DNA of 64,000 nt from Nitratireductor mangrovi (GTDB lineage: Bacteria > Pseudomonadota > Alphaproteobacteria > Rhizobiales > Rhizobiaceae), in NCBI RefSeq assembly GCF_007922615.2, contig NZ_CP042301.2:186001-250000 (forward strand), in the 5' to 3' direction. Position 1 is the stretch's first letter; each line of letters opens with the position of its first letter. The translations under genes and the position numbers were made by a program. Positions 7,584 through 16,427 of this stretch are shown here, piece after piece. Under the pieces are notes generated by a model. That model searched no databases, was not told the origin of the DNA, and worked only from the letters and a program-made list of their open reading frames with translations.

Positions 7584-8843
7584 TCAGGTCACGATGATCG
7601 CCCTGAAATCGTTGACGTTGGTCAGTGTCGGACCGGTGATGACCTGGTCACCCAGTCTGGCAAAGAATGTGTGGGCGTCGTTGTCGGCCAGCGATGCTGC
7701 CGGATCGATCCCGATGTCCCGGGCGCGCTGAAGGGTCGACGGCGTGATGATGGATGCCGCGATCTCGTCGCCGCCATCGACTCCGTCGGTGTCTCCGGAC
7801 AGGGCATAGATGCCCGCGCGTCCATCGAACTCGATCGCCAGCGCCAGGGCGAACTCGGCATTCGGGCCGCCGACGCCTTTGCCCGTTCGTGTGACCGAAC
7901 ATTCGCCGCCGGAAATGATCACGAGCGGACGGCCGCTGTCCGCGGCTTCATTCGCGATGGCGCGCATCTTCGCCGCATGCCATTTGGCCACCTCACGGGC
8001 TTCGCCTTCGATCGCATCGCCCAGATTGACGATCCTCGCCCCTTCGGCGCGCGCCAGTTCCGACGCAGCTTCCAGCGACTGCGACGGTGCCGCGATGATC
8101 TCGAAGCTGGTGCGCGAAAGTTCGGGACTGCCCGGGTTCAATGACGACGGATCGCTACGAAGATGCCGTAGCACGTTGTCGGGAGGGTCGATCTTCCACC
8201 TGGCCAGGATTCGCAAAGCATCCGCCGCAGTGGTGACGTCGCCGACCGTCGGGCCGGATGCGATCGAGACAGGGTCGTCGCCAGCCACGTCGGAGATGGC
8301 AAGGGTGTGGCACCGTGCGGGGTAGGCGCGGGCCGCAAGACGCCCGCCCTTGACCGCGCTCAAATGGCGCCGCACCACGTTCATTTCGCCGATCGGCGCA
8401 CCGCTGGAGAGCAACGCCTCGTTGACCTGCTGCTTTTCTGCAAGGGTGATGTTGCCGGCCGGTTGGACCAGCAGCGCGGAACCACCGCCCGAGATCAGGA
8501 CGAGTGCCAGGTCGCCTTCACCGAGGCTGTCGAGGATATTCAGCATCTCGCAGGTTGCTTCATGGCCACGCTGATCAGGAACCGGATGGGATGCGCTCCT
8601 GAGCGTGATCCCGCGCAGCGGCCGTTCGTAGCCGTCGCGTGTGATGACCAGACCGCTGCAAGGGCCCCAAGCGTCTTCAACCGCCTCGGCCATACGAGCG
8701 CTGGCCTTGCCGGCCCCGACGACGACCGTGCGGCCGCTCGCGCGTTCGGTTAGCCTATCCGCAACCACGCGCATGGGGTCGGCGGCAGCCACGGCCGCAC
8801 CGAACATGCGCTTCAAAAGATACAAAGCCTGCGCCTCTTGCAT
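7584..8843 (-). CDS. Glycerate 2-kinase, MOFRL family (GckA/TtuD type)
   Basis: A 419-residue protein with the class II glycerate kinase architecture: an N-terminal nucleotide-binding domain with VVVGAGKASARMAEA (about residues 40-55) and the glycine-rich LVLISGGGSALLVQP (about 115-130), then a C-terminal MOFRL domain (IYALSGDTDGVDGGDEIAAS, about 345-365). The family phosphorylates D-glycerate to 2-phosphoglycerate; older annotations call it hydroxypyruvate reductase. No clear Shine-Dalgarno precedes the ATG at 8843. It is the last gene of the minus-strand group TctC-TctB-TctA-ALDH, after a 153-base gap with a weak hairpin (8949-8974). The context implies that the imported carboxylate is channelled to glycerate, which is inference. 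Confidence 0.88.
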   Translation of the reverse strand: MQEAQALYLLKRMFGAAVAAADPMRVVADRLTERASGRTVVVGAGKASARMAEAVEDAWGPCSGLVITRDGYERPLRGITLRSASHPVPDQRGHEATCEMLNILDSLGEGDLALVLISGGGSALLVQPAGNITLAEKQQVNEALLSSGAPIGEMNVVRRHLSAVKGGRLAARAYPARCHTLAISDVAGDDPVSIASGPTVGDVTTAADALRILARWKIDPPDNVLRHLRSDPSSLNPGSPELSRTSFEIIAAPSQSLEAASELARAEGARIVNLGDAIEGEAREVAKWHAAKMRAIANEAADSGRPLVIISGGECSVTRTGKGVGGPNAEFALALAIEFDGRAGIYALSGDTDGVDGGDEIAASIITPSTLQRARDIGIDPAASLADNDAHTFFARLGDQVITGPTLTNVNDFRAIIVT

Positions 8844-8996
8844 CGAGGCTGTCTATGTCACGAGGGAAGCGGCTTGGAAATGGGATACCTGTGAAGTCTG
8901 GGAAAATGCGTTTCTCACAGCGTTTGCCTCACCCTTGTGGGACGCCAAGCGTGCGTTTCGCGTGGGCCGCACGCCAGCCTGCCGAGATGGGCGCGA

Positions 8997-10484
8997 TCAA
9001 AGGGCGATCCACGCAGTCTTGAGGTCGACGTATTTGTCGAGCGCGTGCAACGATTTGTCGTGGCCGTTTCCGGATTGTTTGACGCCTCCGAGCGGCACGG
9101 TGCCGTCTGCACCGCCATAGGTGTTGACGTGCACCACGCCTGCCTTGATGGCCGCGATCATGCGATGCGCACGCGACAGATTGCTGGTCCAAACCGCGGC
9201 AGCGAGGCCATACGAGGTCGCGTTGGCCTTGCGGATGGCGTCCTCCTCACCGTCGAACGGCATTATCGCCAGGACCGGGCCGAACACCTCCTCGCGCGCC
9301 AGCGTCATCTCTGGCCGCACCGCGTCGAAAACCGTGGGCGCCATGTAGAAGCCGCCCGTTTCTTCCAGGATGCGTTTCCCGCCGGTCTTCAGGCTGGCGC
9401 CCTCCGAGGCGGCCCTTTCCACATGCAAGAGATTCTTCGACAACTGCTCGGCGCTGTTGATCGCCCCCGCCTCGCTCACGAGATCGAGAGGGTCGCCGAC
9501 CTTCATGGCCGCTGCGATGGCGCCGACCTTTTCCGCAAGGGCTTCGTGGATCGAGCGTTCAACGAGAAGCCGCGAGCCGGCGACGCAGACCTGGCCGGAA
9601 TTACGGAAGATGCCATGCGCTGCGATCCTGGCGGCCTGGTCCAGATCGGGTGCGTCGGCGAAGATGATATTGGGCGACTTGCCGCCGAGCTCGAGGTAGA
9701 TGCGCTTGAGGTTAGAGCGGGCGGAATATTCGAGCAGGCGCCGCCCGATGCCGCCCGAGCCGGTGAAGGCGAGCACGTCTACATCCATGTGAAGCCCCAG
9801 CGCCTCTCCGGCGACCGCGCCGCGACCTGTCACGACATTGAAGACGCCCTCCGGCAAGCCGGCCTCGACGCAGAGTTCGGCCAGTCGCAGCAGCGTGAGT
9901 GAAGCCGTCTCGGCTGGTTTCAGAACCACCGAGTTGCCTGCCGCAAGCGCCGGGGCGATTTTCCAGGACCCGATCATCATCGGGAAGTTCCACGGCACGA
10001 TTGCGCCGACGACGCCGACCGGTTCGCGGTGGATCAGGCCGAGGAAATTGTTCGCGGTCGGCGCGATTTCGCCATAGACCTTGTCGATTGCCTCGGCGTA
10101 GTAGCGGAACGTGCCGGCCGCACTTCCGGGTTCCGCCTTCAGCGCCATCGAGATCTCCGTGCCGTTGTCGCGTACGCCAAGTACGGCCAGTTCCAGCGCG
10201 TGCTTCTCGACGATGTCGGCTATCCGGTGCATCACCTTCTTGCGGTAGGCTGGTGCGGCGCGCGACCAGATACCTCGATCGAAAGACGCACGGGCGGATT
10301 TCACGGCCCGGTCGACGTCCGAGACTTGCGCGTCGGCGATGGTCGTGAGCAGGCTGCCATCGATCGGCGAGATCACGTCAAGCGTGCCGCCGGCCATCGC
10401 CGGATGCCTGTCGCCGTCAATGAACAGGAACTGCGCTGCGATCTTTTCGGTCCGAAGCCGGTCAATTGCCGTTTGGTCGCTCAT
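8997..10484 (-). CDS. NAD(P)-dependent aldehyde dehydrogenase
   Basis: A 495-residue soluble aldehyde dehydrogenase that oxidises an aldehyde to an acid. Catalytic residues are in place: N166 (VPWNFPM), E265 (LELGGKSPN) and nucleophile C300 (NSGQVCVAGSR). The cofactor loop FTGSGGIGRRL is near residue 240. Length is typical of the betaine/lactaldehyde dehydrogenase group, but the substrate is not identifiable. The start overlaps the end of tctA by 23 bases with AGAGG 5 bases upstream, so it is in the TctCBA operon. Most likely it processes the imported compound or a product of it, upstream of the glycerate kinase. Confidence 0.9.
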   Translation of the reverse strand: MSDQTAIDRLRTEKIAAQFLFIDGDRHPAMAGGTLDVISPIDGSLLTTIADAQVSDVDRAVKSARASFDRGIWSRAAPAYRKKVMHRIADIVEKHALELAVLGVRDNGTEISMALKAEPGSAAGTFRYYAEAIDKVYGEIAPTANNFLGLIHREPVGVVGAIVPWNFPMMIGSWKIAPALAAGNSVVLKPAETASLTLLRLAELCVEAGLPEGVFNVVTGRGAVAGEALGLHMDVDVLAFTGSGGIGRRLLEYSARSNLKRIYLELGGKSPNIIFADAPDLDQAARIAAHGIFRNSGQVCVAGSRLLVERSIHEALAEKVGAIAAAMKVGDPLDLVSEAGAINSAEQLSKNLLHVERAASEGASLKTGGKRILEETGGFYMAPTVFDAVRPEMTLAREEVFGPVLAIMPFDGEEDAIRKANATSYGLAAAVWTSNLSRAHRMIAAIKAGVVHVNTYGGADGTVPLGGVKQSGNGHDKSLHALDKYVDLKTAWIAL

Positions 10485-11985
10485 GGAGGCCTCTGCTGGT
10501 GTCGATACCTTGCTTGCGCGCCCGCCACAGCGACCAGATGTGAACCACGAGAACGAGCACGATCATGGTGAAGATCGTGCCGGCGATGGGACGGTCGATC
10601 CAGTCGAGCGGCGACTGGATGCGGGGCAGGGAGGTGCGGAAGCGTTCTTCCATGATACGGCCGAGCACCATGCCGAGGATGATCGGTACGACAGGCAGCT
10701 TCAGACGCTTCAGCACCAGGCCCAGCAGTCCGAAAACGGCCGCCACCGCGCAGTCTGTCGCCGAGTTGCGCAGCGAATAGACGCCGACGAAGGAGAGCGT
10801 GAGAATGGCCATTCCGAGAAAGCGGTTGGGGATGGCGATCACCTTGAGAAGCGGCTTCGTCGCGAACATGAGGAAGCCGAGTGCGAGGATGTTGAGGACC
10901 AGCAGACACAGATAAAGCGCGAGGACGAAATCCATCGAATCGCGGAAAAGCCCCGGCCCGGGGACGACATTGTGGACGTAGAAGACCGACAGCATCATTG
11001 CCGTCAGAGCCTCGCCAGGTATGCCGAGCGCGAGAAGCGGGATCATGGCCGCTGCCGGCACCGCGTTGTTGGCGGCCTCGGACGCGATCACGCCCTCCGG
11101 CGCCCCGTTGCCGAAGCGCTCGGGGGCCGGCGAGGTCTTTTGCGCCAACGTGTAAGAGAGGAACTGGGCGGTGAACTCGCCGACGCCCGGAATGATGCCC
11201 ATGATGGTTCCGAAGCTCGCGGCAGGCAGAACCACGCGCGGAAAGCGGAAGACTTCGCGCAGGCCACGGAACAGGCCACCGCTGACCTGCGGCGCAGTAT
11301 TGCCGGAATCGCGTCCCGACAACAGTAGCAACGCCTGCGAGATGGCGAAGAGGCCAAGAACCACAACGATCAGGTCGATACCGGAGGCAAGCCAGCTCTG
11401 GCCGAACGTGAAACGCGATGAATAGCGAACGGGCTCTAAGCCTACGGTCTGAAGAAAGATGCCGAAGGAAAGGAGCGCGCCGGCAGCAAGATTTTGCCCG
11501 CGATGCGCGATCACGACAAGGATCATGCCCAGCAGGCAAGCGAGAAAAATCTCGCGCGAGCCGAACAGTGGCGCGACCTTGGCGAGAAACGGCGCCAGCA
11601 CCATCAGGCAAACGACGGAGAAGACGCCTCCGCAGAAGGAGGCGCCATAGGCCAGCGACAACGCCCGCGCACCTTCACCTTTGCGCGTCAGCGGGTAGCC
11701 GTCATAAGTGGTCAGCGCGTTGACCGGTGTGCCTGGCGTGTTGATCAGTACTGCGGGGATCGCGCCGCCGAACATGGCCGAGCCGTAGATGCCGAGCAGC
11801 AGCGTCAGTCCGACAATCGGCTCGAGCGCGAAGGTGACGGGAAGCAGGATGGCGATGGCGATCGCCGGCCCGACGCCCGGAATGGCGCCAATGATCACGC
11901 CGCCGACCGATCCGATCAGCAAAGCCGCAATCACGTCGAGCCGCAGCAGGATATCGACGCTGGCGAAAAGGACATCCATGATCAT
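10462..11985 (-). CDS. tctA: Tripartite tricarboxylate transporter, large membrane subunit TctA
   Basis: A 507-residue, strongly hydrophobic protein with the TctA hallmarks: IIGAIPGVGPAIAIA near residue 32, AVLINTPGTPVNALTTYDGYP near 80-100, and a second IPGVGEFTAQF near 265. It forms the sodium- or proton-coupled channel of a TTT importer for carboxylates, with TctB and the periplasmic receptor TctC. The ATG follows the TctB stop with no spacing, and the gene order TctC-TctB-TctA is standard. A second in-frame ATG lies two codons in. The substrate is unknown; TTT systems handle citrate, tartrate, terephthalate and other carboxylates. Confidence 0.93.
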   Translation of the reverse strand: MIMDVLFASVDILLRLDVIAALLIGSVGGVIIGAIPGVGPAIAIAILLPVTFALEPIVGLTLLLGIYGSAMFGGAIPAVLINTPGTPVNALTTYDGYPLTRKGEGARALSLAYGASFCGGVFSVVCLMVLAPFLAKVAPLFGSREIFLACLLGMILVVIAHRGQNLAAGALLSFGIFLQTVGLEPVRYSSRFTFGQSWLASGIDLIVVVLGLFAISQALLLLSGRDSGNTAPQVSGGLFRGLREVFRFPRVVLPAASFGTIMGIIPGVGEFTAQFLSYTLAQKTSPAPERFGNGAPEGVIASEAANNAVPAAAMIPLLALGIPGEALTAMMLSVFYVHNVVPGPGLFRDSMDFVLALYLCLLVLNILALGFLMFATKPLLKVIAIPNRFLGMAILTLSFVGVYSLRNSATDCAVAAVFGLLGLVLKRLKLPVVPIILGMVLGRIMEERFRTSLPRIQSPLDWIDRPIAGTIFTMIVLVLVVHIWSLWRARKQGIDTSRGLHERPNGN

Positions 11986-12543
11986 TCAGAGGTAAAGGAT
12001 CATGAAATTGCGCAGCGCAGGCGGCAGGAACTCGTAAATTGCGCCGCCTGGGATCCGCACGCCCAGGAAGGACTTGAAGACGACAACTGTCGTCGCTCCT
12101 GTCAGCAGGGCGGCGGCAAGTGTTGCCGGCGACCGGTACCCCAGCCTCAGTGTCAGAGCTCCCGTGAAGACAAGCGTTGTCGGGAAGTAGCCCGTCTGCG
12201 GCACCAGCCAGACATAGACCATGAACCAGCCGACATATTCGGCCGCGCCGAGCCACCGGCGTACCTCGCCCAGCGTGCCATCGGCGCTGCGCTCCCGGTT
12301 GCGGCGCAGGCAGAACCATAGTTCGAGCGCGCCGAACCCGGCCATGGCGGTTATCGCGACCGTCGGCCAGAAGGCAGGTTGCCGGACGACATCCAGGCGC
12401 TTCGCCCATTCCGTCTGCCATGGGATGTTGGCGGCCAGGAACAGAGCGAAGCCGAAAGATGCAACAGCGAAGACAAGCTGGGCGCCGTGATGGGGCGGCG
12501 CGTCGGTATCGGCAACACCATTCTCGTCACGATCGTCGGTCAT
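11986..12543 (-). CDS. tctB: Tripartite tricarboxylate transporter, small membrane subunit TctB
   Basis: A 185-residue membrane protein with four predicted hydrophobic segments (about residues 21-39, 54-71, 100-120 and 130-165), the usual TctB topology. A leading acidic cytoplasmic stretch (MTDDRDENGVADTDAP) precedes the first span. The frame is open to a TTG at 12576, but the ATG at 12543 is preferred because the extra codons have no ribosome site. The stop directly abuts tctA. It is the least conserved TTT component, recognised mainly from position and topology. Confidence 0.88.
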   Translation of the reverse strand: MTDDRDENGVADTDAPPHHGAQLVFAVASFGFALFLAANIPWQTEWAKRLDVVRQPAFWPTVAITAMAGFGALELWFCLRRNRERSADGTLGEVRRWLGAAEYVGWFMVYVWLVPQTGYFPTTLVFTGALTLRLGYRSPATLAAALLTGATTVVVFKSFLGVRIPGGAIYEFLPPALRNFMILYL

Positions 12544-12609
12544 CGCCTGAACCGCCTTGTCCGGTATCGATGACAACAGCGGTCCGCGCGGTGCGGAACG
12601 CCGCCAAGT

Positions 12610-13554
12610 TCAGTTCTCCAGGATGCCGCCGACTTCCCCGACGGTTTCGATGTCGGCGTTGATCTGTGCGGCGGAGTTTTCGGCGTCCTTCCAATAGATC
12701 TGAGCGCCGGTTTCCTTGGCGAATTGCTGAGCGCGTTCGCTGGCGATCGTCTCCTTCGCCGATGCTGCGATCTTCTCGCGTATGTCCGCCGGTGTGTCCT
12801 TGTGCACGAAAAGGCCGTTCCACAGCGATATGTCGAGTTGCGGATCGAGCTCACTGACGGTCGGCGTGTCGGGCGCGGTGGAAATTCGCTCCCCGGTGAC
12901 AGAGGCCAGCAATGTGACCTCGTCCAGGCAGGGCAGGATCTGCTGGATCGTCGTGTTCATGACGTCGACATCGCCGGAGGCCAGAGTATTGCAATCGAGC
13001 GCGTCGAAGCCGGCGTCGGATGCATAGGAAAAACCCATCTTCTTCGCGAGCGCCAGCGTTGCTTGCGTCGGCAGCAGGAACGCGCCGAAATGACCAAGGA
13101 CAACGTCGTTCGACTTGGCGTAATCGGCCAGTTCGCCCATCGACTGGTAAGGCGCATCCTTGGAGGTCGCGATCACGAACGGGTAGGTCAGGAAGATGCC
13201 GACCGGTTCGAACGGGTTCGGGTTCAGCTCCGGAATGCCGATTTCGGGACCAATGACCGGCACATCGACGACAAAGGAGCCTATCGTGTAGCCGTCCGCC
13301 GGTGCATTCGCCACCTCGACCGCGCCCGGGAACGGGCCTCCGCCTCCGCCGGGCTTGTTCACGACTGCGGCCGCCTGGCCGTATTTGGCCTGAAAGTCTT
13401 CGGCGATCATGCGCGTAAGGACGTCTTCCAGGTCACCCGGCGGGAAGGGCACGATGAAGCTGACCGGCTTTTCCGGATACTCAGCTCTGGCCACGCCGGC
13501 AGCCGCGAGGGCCAAGGCGGCACCCGCAAGCAGAACGCCTGTCAGTCTTTTCAT
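12610..13554 (-). CDS. tctC: Tripartite tricarboxylate transporter receptor TctC (periplasmic)
   Basis: A 314-residue secreted receptor. It has a Sec signal peptide (MKRLTGVLLAGAALALAAAG with cleavage after ARA), then YPEKPVSFIVPFPPGD, the first strand of the Bug/TctC fold, and the ADGYTIGSF block near residue 90. It starts after AGGAGG. Divergent from an IclR regulator across a 148-base gap with a palindromic operator candidate. It captures a carboxylate for TctAB. The ligand is not predictable from sequence; Bug-family receptors have very broad specificity. Confidence 0.9.
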   Translation of the reverse strand: MKRLTGVLLAGAALALAAAGVARAEYPEKPVSFIVPFPPGDLEDVLTRMIAEDFQAKYGQAAAVVNKPGGGGGPFPGAVEVANAPADGYTIGSFVVDVPVIGPEIGIPELNPNPFEPVGIFLTYPFVIATSKDAPYQSMGELADYAKSNDVVLGHFGAFLLPTQATLALAKKMGFSYASDAGFDALDCNTLASGDVDVMNTTIQQILPCLDEVTLLASVTGERISTAPDTPTVSELDPQLDISLWNGLFVHKDTPADIREKIAASAKETIASERAQQFAKETGAQIYWKDAENSAAQINADIETVGEVGGILEN

Positions 13555-13601
13555 GATGTCCTCCTGTGTCGCAAACGATCCTCGTTCGCTTGTTCCCGGT
13601 G

Positions 13602-13630
13602 GTTCATTATTTGAACTCTAGTTTCAAATA
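13602..13630. promoter_or_regulatory. Candidate IclR operator, overlapping inverted repeats
   Basis: Between tctC and the IclR gene lies GTTCATTATTTGAAC (13602-13616), a perfect 5-bp inverted repeat with a 5-base centre. It overlaps a second perfect repeat, TATTTGAA (13608-13615) with TTCAAATA (13623-13630), so three half-sites are spaced regularly. 15-bp GTTC...GAAC palindromes are the usual form of IclR-family sites. Control of both divergent transcripts by the adjacent regulator is inferred. Confidence 0.6.
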
Positions 13631-13702
13631 TAGACTTGCAAATCGCTATCCTTGCTGTCAACCTGAATCTACGGGTGACGTCGCAGCCAATGGGAGGAGT
13701 GT

Positions 13703-14479
13703 TTGAGCACGGTCGGCAAGGCGATTTCGCTGCTGGATCTGTTCACTGTGGACGAGCCGGAACTCGGGCTCAGCGAGATTGCGCGCCGGGCTTCCTTCGA
13801 CAAGGCGACGACCCGGCGTCTTCTGGTTTCGCTAACCCACGCCGGCTTTGTCGAACAGGATGCGGAAACGCGCCACTACCGGCTGGGGCCCGGGCTTACG
13901 CGGCTTGCCCGCATTCGGGAGGCGCGGTTCCCGTTCCTGCAGATCGCCCTGCCGTTTGTTCGCGAACTTGCTGCCGAGTCGGCGGAAACCGTCCATCTTT
14001 CGGAGGCGGGCAACGGAACGTTGCTGACCATTCATGTCGAACACTCGGCGCGCGCCAACAGGATCAATGTCAACGTGGGCGAATTTCTGCCGCTGCATTC
14101 GACGGCCTCGGGTGTCGCATACCTGGCGCACATGCGCGGGCCGGCGCTGAAAGCAGCACTCTCCGGGCCGCTGCAGCCGCACACACCCCGGACCATCACC
14201 GATCCGGCAACGATCATGAAAGCGATCGAGGTCACGCGCAAACGCGGGTATTCGATGAGTGACCAGGGCTACGAGGAAGGGGTATTCGGCGTTGCCGCGG
14301 CGGTTCTGGGGCCCGACGGCTACGCGATTGGAACGCTGGCAGTCGCGGCACCCGTCGTGCGCACGTCCAAAGCCGCCGCCAATGAGCGCGGCAAGGCGGT
14401 CTCGGCGGCCGCGCGCCGCATCACCGAACAGCTTAATGGCGAAGTCTTTGATGCTCTGAGCAGCAGGGCGCTGGCATGA
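13703..14479 (+). CDS. IclR-family transcriptional regulator
   Basis: A 258-residue regulator. The N-terminal winged helix-turn-helix spans about residues 3-65 (VGKAISLLDLFTVDEPELGL, then RRASFDKATTRRLLVSLTHAG); the C-terminal effector domain starts near residue 85. The initiation codon is TTG at 13703, supported by a strong GGGAGGAG 5 bases upstream and by the position of the first helix. The stop overlaps the ATG of the Tm-1-like gene by 4 bases, so this regulator heads a four-gene plus-strand operon divergent from the TctCBA-ALDH operon. It probably represses both until the transported compound or a metabolite appears. Confidence 0.9.
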   Translation: MSTVGKAISLLDLFTVDEPELGLSEIARRASFDKATTRRLLVSLTHAGFVEQDAETRHYRLGPGLTRLARIREARFPFLQIALPFVRELAAESAETVHLSEAGNGTLLTIHVEHSARANRINVNVGEFLPLHSTASGVAYLAHMRGPALKAALSGPLQPHTPRTITDPATIMKAIEVTRKRGYSMSDQGYEEGVFGVAAAVLGPDGYAIGTLAVAAPVVRTSKAAANERGKAVSAAARRITEQLNGEVFDALSSRALA

Positions 14480-15759
14480 GTGCGGGAGCTGGCAGTGGGG
14501 AACGGTCTCCCAGGATCCTGGTGATCGGGACCGGCGATACCAAGGCCGACGAACTCGATTTCATGCGGGCGAAGGTCGCGGAGGCCGGCGGCGTACCACT
14601 CATGCTCGATGTCAGCGTGCTCGGTGATCCGCCCTATCTTCCCGAGCATGACAAGCATGCGGTCGCGGCCGCCGCCGGCACGACGATCCCCGCAATCGTT
14701 GCCTCGGGTGACGAAAACAGCGCCATGACACTGATGGCCGAAGGTGCGGCCCGGTTGACGAAACGGCTTCACGATGCGGGCGAGATCGACGGGTTCATCG
14801 CTCTCGGTGGCACCATGGGGACCGATCTGGCGCTGGATGTCGCGCTTGCGCTCCCGCTCGGCGTGCCCAAATTCGTCGTCTCGACGATCGCCTATTCGCA
14901 CCTGCTACCGCCTGAGCGGATTGCCACAGACCTGATGATGATCCTTTGGGCCGGCGGGCTCTACGGGCTCAACTCCACCTGCCGGTCAGCGCTGTCTCAA
15001 GCCTGTGGAGCTGTTGTCGGGGCGGCACGGGTCGGCCGAAAGCCTGACGTCGACCGGCCGGTCGTCGGCATCAGCTCTTTGGGCAAGAGCTGCCTGACCT
15101 ACATGGTCGACCTGAAGCCTGCACTGGACAAACGTGGCTACGAGACCGTCATCTTCCATACGACGGGCATGGGCGGCAGGGCCTTGGAGGCGATTGCGGA
15201 GCAACGCGGCTTCGCGGCAGTGATGGATTTCAGCCTCCAGGAACTCGCCAACCACCTGTCGGACTCGGTTGTGACGTCCGGCGCCGACCGCCTGGAGAAT
15301 GCCGGCCGTGCGGGCGTGCCCCAGATCGTGGCGCCGGGCGCTATCGACATGGTCGATATTCCGGCTTGGCAGCCGGTACCGGAGCGTTTCGCCGATCGTC
15401 CATATCATGCCCACAACAGGCTGCTCGGCTCCGTCACCAGCGATGCACAGGGCCGACGCGCGATCGCGCGGGCGATCGGCGCCAAGCTTGCATTGGCGCG
15501 GGGACCCACTGCCTTCATCCTCCCGACAGGCGGCATCCAGCAATGGGACCAGGAGGGCGAGCCACTCCACGAGCCTGATGCCTTGCAAGCCTTCGTCGAG
15601 GAAATGCGGCGCAGTGTGCCCGGCAACGTCGCGCTGCACGAGATTTCCGGCCACATCAACAGTGCCGCCTTTGTCGACAAGGCCCTTTCTATCTTCGACG
15701 CCTGGGTAACGGAGGGTATCGTCCCGCCCGGTGTCACCCGTGGGGCGGCTTCGGCATGA
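14476..15759 (+). CDS. Tm-1-like ATP-binding protein (UPF0261 family)
   Basis: A 427-residue protein of the Tm-1-like/UPF0261 family. The opening RILVIGTGDTKADELDFM and the block GFIALGGTMGTDLALDVA are hallmarks. The plant relative Tm-1 binds ATP and blocks viral replication, but the bacterial role is not established. Bacterial copies often sit beside a TIM-barrel PEP-hydrolase-like partner; no such partner is here. Instead it is translationally coupled to the IclR regulator upstream and a HAD hydrolase downstream (both 4-base overlaps). That position suggests a catabolic enzyme or an acyl/phosphoryl-transfer step in the TctABC-linked pathway. Confidence 0.85.
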   Translation: MSAGAGSGERSPRILVIGTGDTKADELDFMRAKVAEAGGVPLMLDVSVLGDPPYLPEHDKHAVAAAAGTTIPAIVASGDENSAMTLMAEGAARLTKRLHDAGEIDGFIALGGTMGTDLALDVALALPLGVPKFVVSTIAYSHLLPPERIATDLMMILWAGGLYGLNSTCRSALSQACGAVVGAARVGRKPDVDRPVVGISSLGKSCLTYMVDLKPALDKRGYETVIFHTTGMGGRALEAIAEQRGFAAVMDFSLQELANHLSDSVVTSGADRLENAGRAGVPQIVAPGAIDMVDIPAWQPVPERFADRPYHAHNRLLGSVTSDAQGRRAIARAIGAKLALARGPTAFILPTGGIQQWDQEGEPLHEPDALQAFVEEMRRSVPGNVALHEISGHINSAAFVDKALSIFDAWVTEGIVPPGVTRGAASA

Positions 15760-16412
15760 CCTCTCCACAGGCGCTCGTTCTCGATTTCGGCGGCGTGGTG
15801 ACGCGGACCCTGTTCGAGACCCATGACCTGACCGAGAAGGCCCTGGGCTTGCCCGCGGGCGCGCTTGCCTGGCGCGGCCCCTTCGCGCCCGACAGCGACG
15901 ACCTTTGGCGGGCGATGCAGGCCGACGAAATCAGTGAGCGCGAGTACTGGCGTCAACGTACCGGCGAGGTCGGCCGTATGGTGGGCGAAGAGTGGGATCG
16001 GATGGAGATTTTCGTGCAGCGGGCTCGCGGTGCCGACCCCGAGGCCGTGATCCGCCCGGAGGCCGCGCGCGCCGTTCATGTCGCCAGTGCGGCGGGCGTG
16101 CGGCTGGCCATCCTTTCCAACGAGCTTGACCTCTTCTATGGCGCGGAGTTTCGCAACCGGTTGCCTTTGCTGTCGCTGTTCGAGGTCATCGTCGATGCCA
16201 CCTACACCGGCATCCTGAAACCGGACCCGCTTGCCTATGCCGCCATCACCGACGCGCTGGAACTGCCGGCGGAAGCTTGTGTCTTCGTGGATGATCAGAA
16301 GCGCAACGTCGACGGCGCTATGGCGGTCGGCATGCGTACGGTCCATTTCGACGTTCGTGAACCCGGGCCGTCCTTTGCCAGGGCTCTGGGCCAGTTCGGC
16401 CTCGCGGCGTGA
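15756..16412 (+). CDS. HAD-superfamily hydrolase (subfamily IA)
   Basis: A 218-residue haloacid dehalogenase-like hydrolase. Motif I is LVLDFGGVVT with nucleophile D10; the usual second aspartate is replaced by glycine, as in the YihX-like and epoxide-hydrolase N-domain branches. Motif II is ILSNE (S121), motif III is GILKPDP (K155), and motif IV is FVDDQKRNVDGA (D179/D180). A helical cap lies between residues 15 and 100. Likely a small-molecule phosphatase. It overlaps the Tm-1-like gene by 4 bases and is 15 bases ahead of the aminotransferase, so it works in the same operon. Substrate unknown. Confidence 0.87.
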   Translation: MTSPQALVLDFGGVVTRTLFETHDLTEKALGLPAGALAWRGPFAPDSDDLWRAMQADEISEREYWRQRTGEVGRMVGEEWDRMEIFVQRARGADPEAVIRPEAARAVHVASAAGVRLAILSNELDLFYGAEFRNRLPLLSLFEVIVDATYTGILKPDPLAYAAITDALELPAEACVFVDDQKRNVDGAMAVGMRTVHFDVREPGPSFARALGQFGLAA

Positions 16413-16427
16413 CAGACAGGAGCAGAG

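Noticed and set aside
8949-8974. Hairpin GCGTGCG/CGCACGC between ALDH and glycerate kinase
   Set aside because: A 7-bp stem with a 12-base loop and no T-run in GC-rich DNA is too weak to call a terminator.
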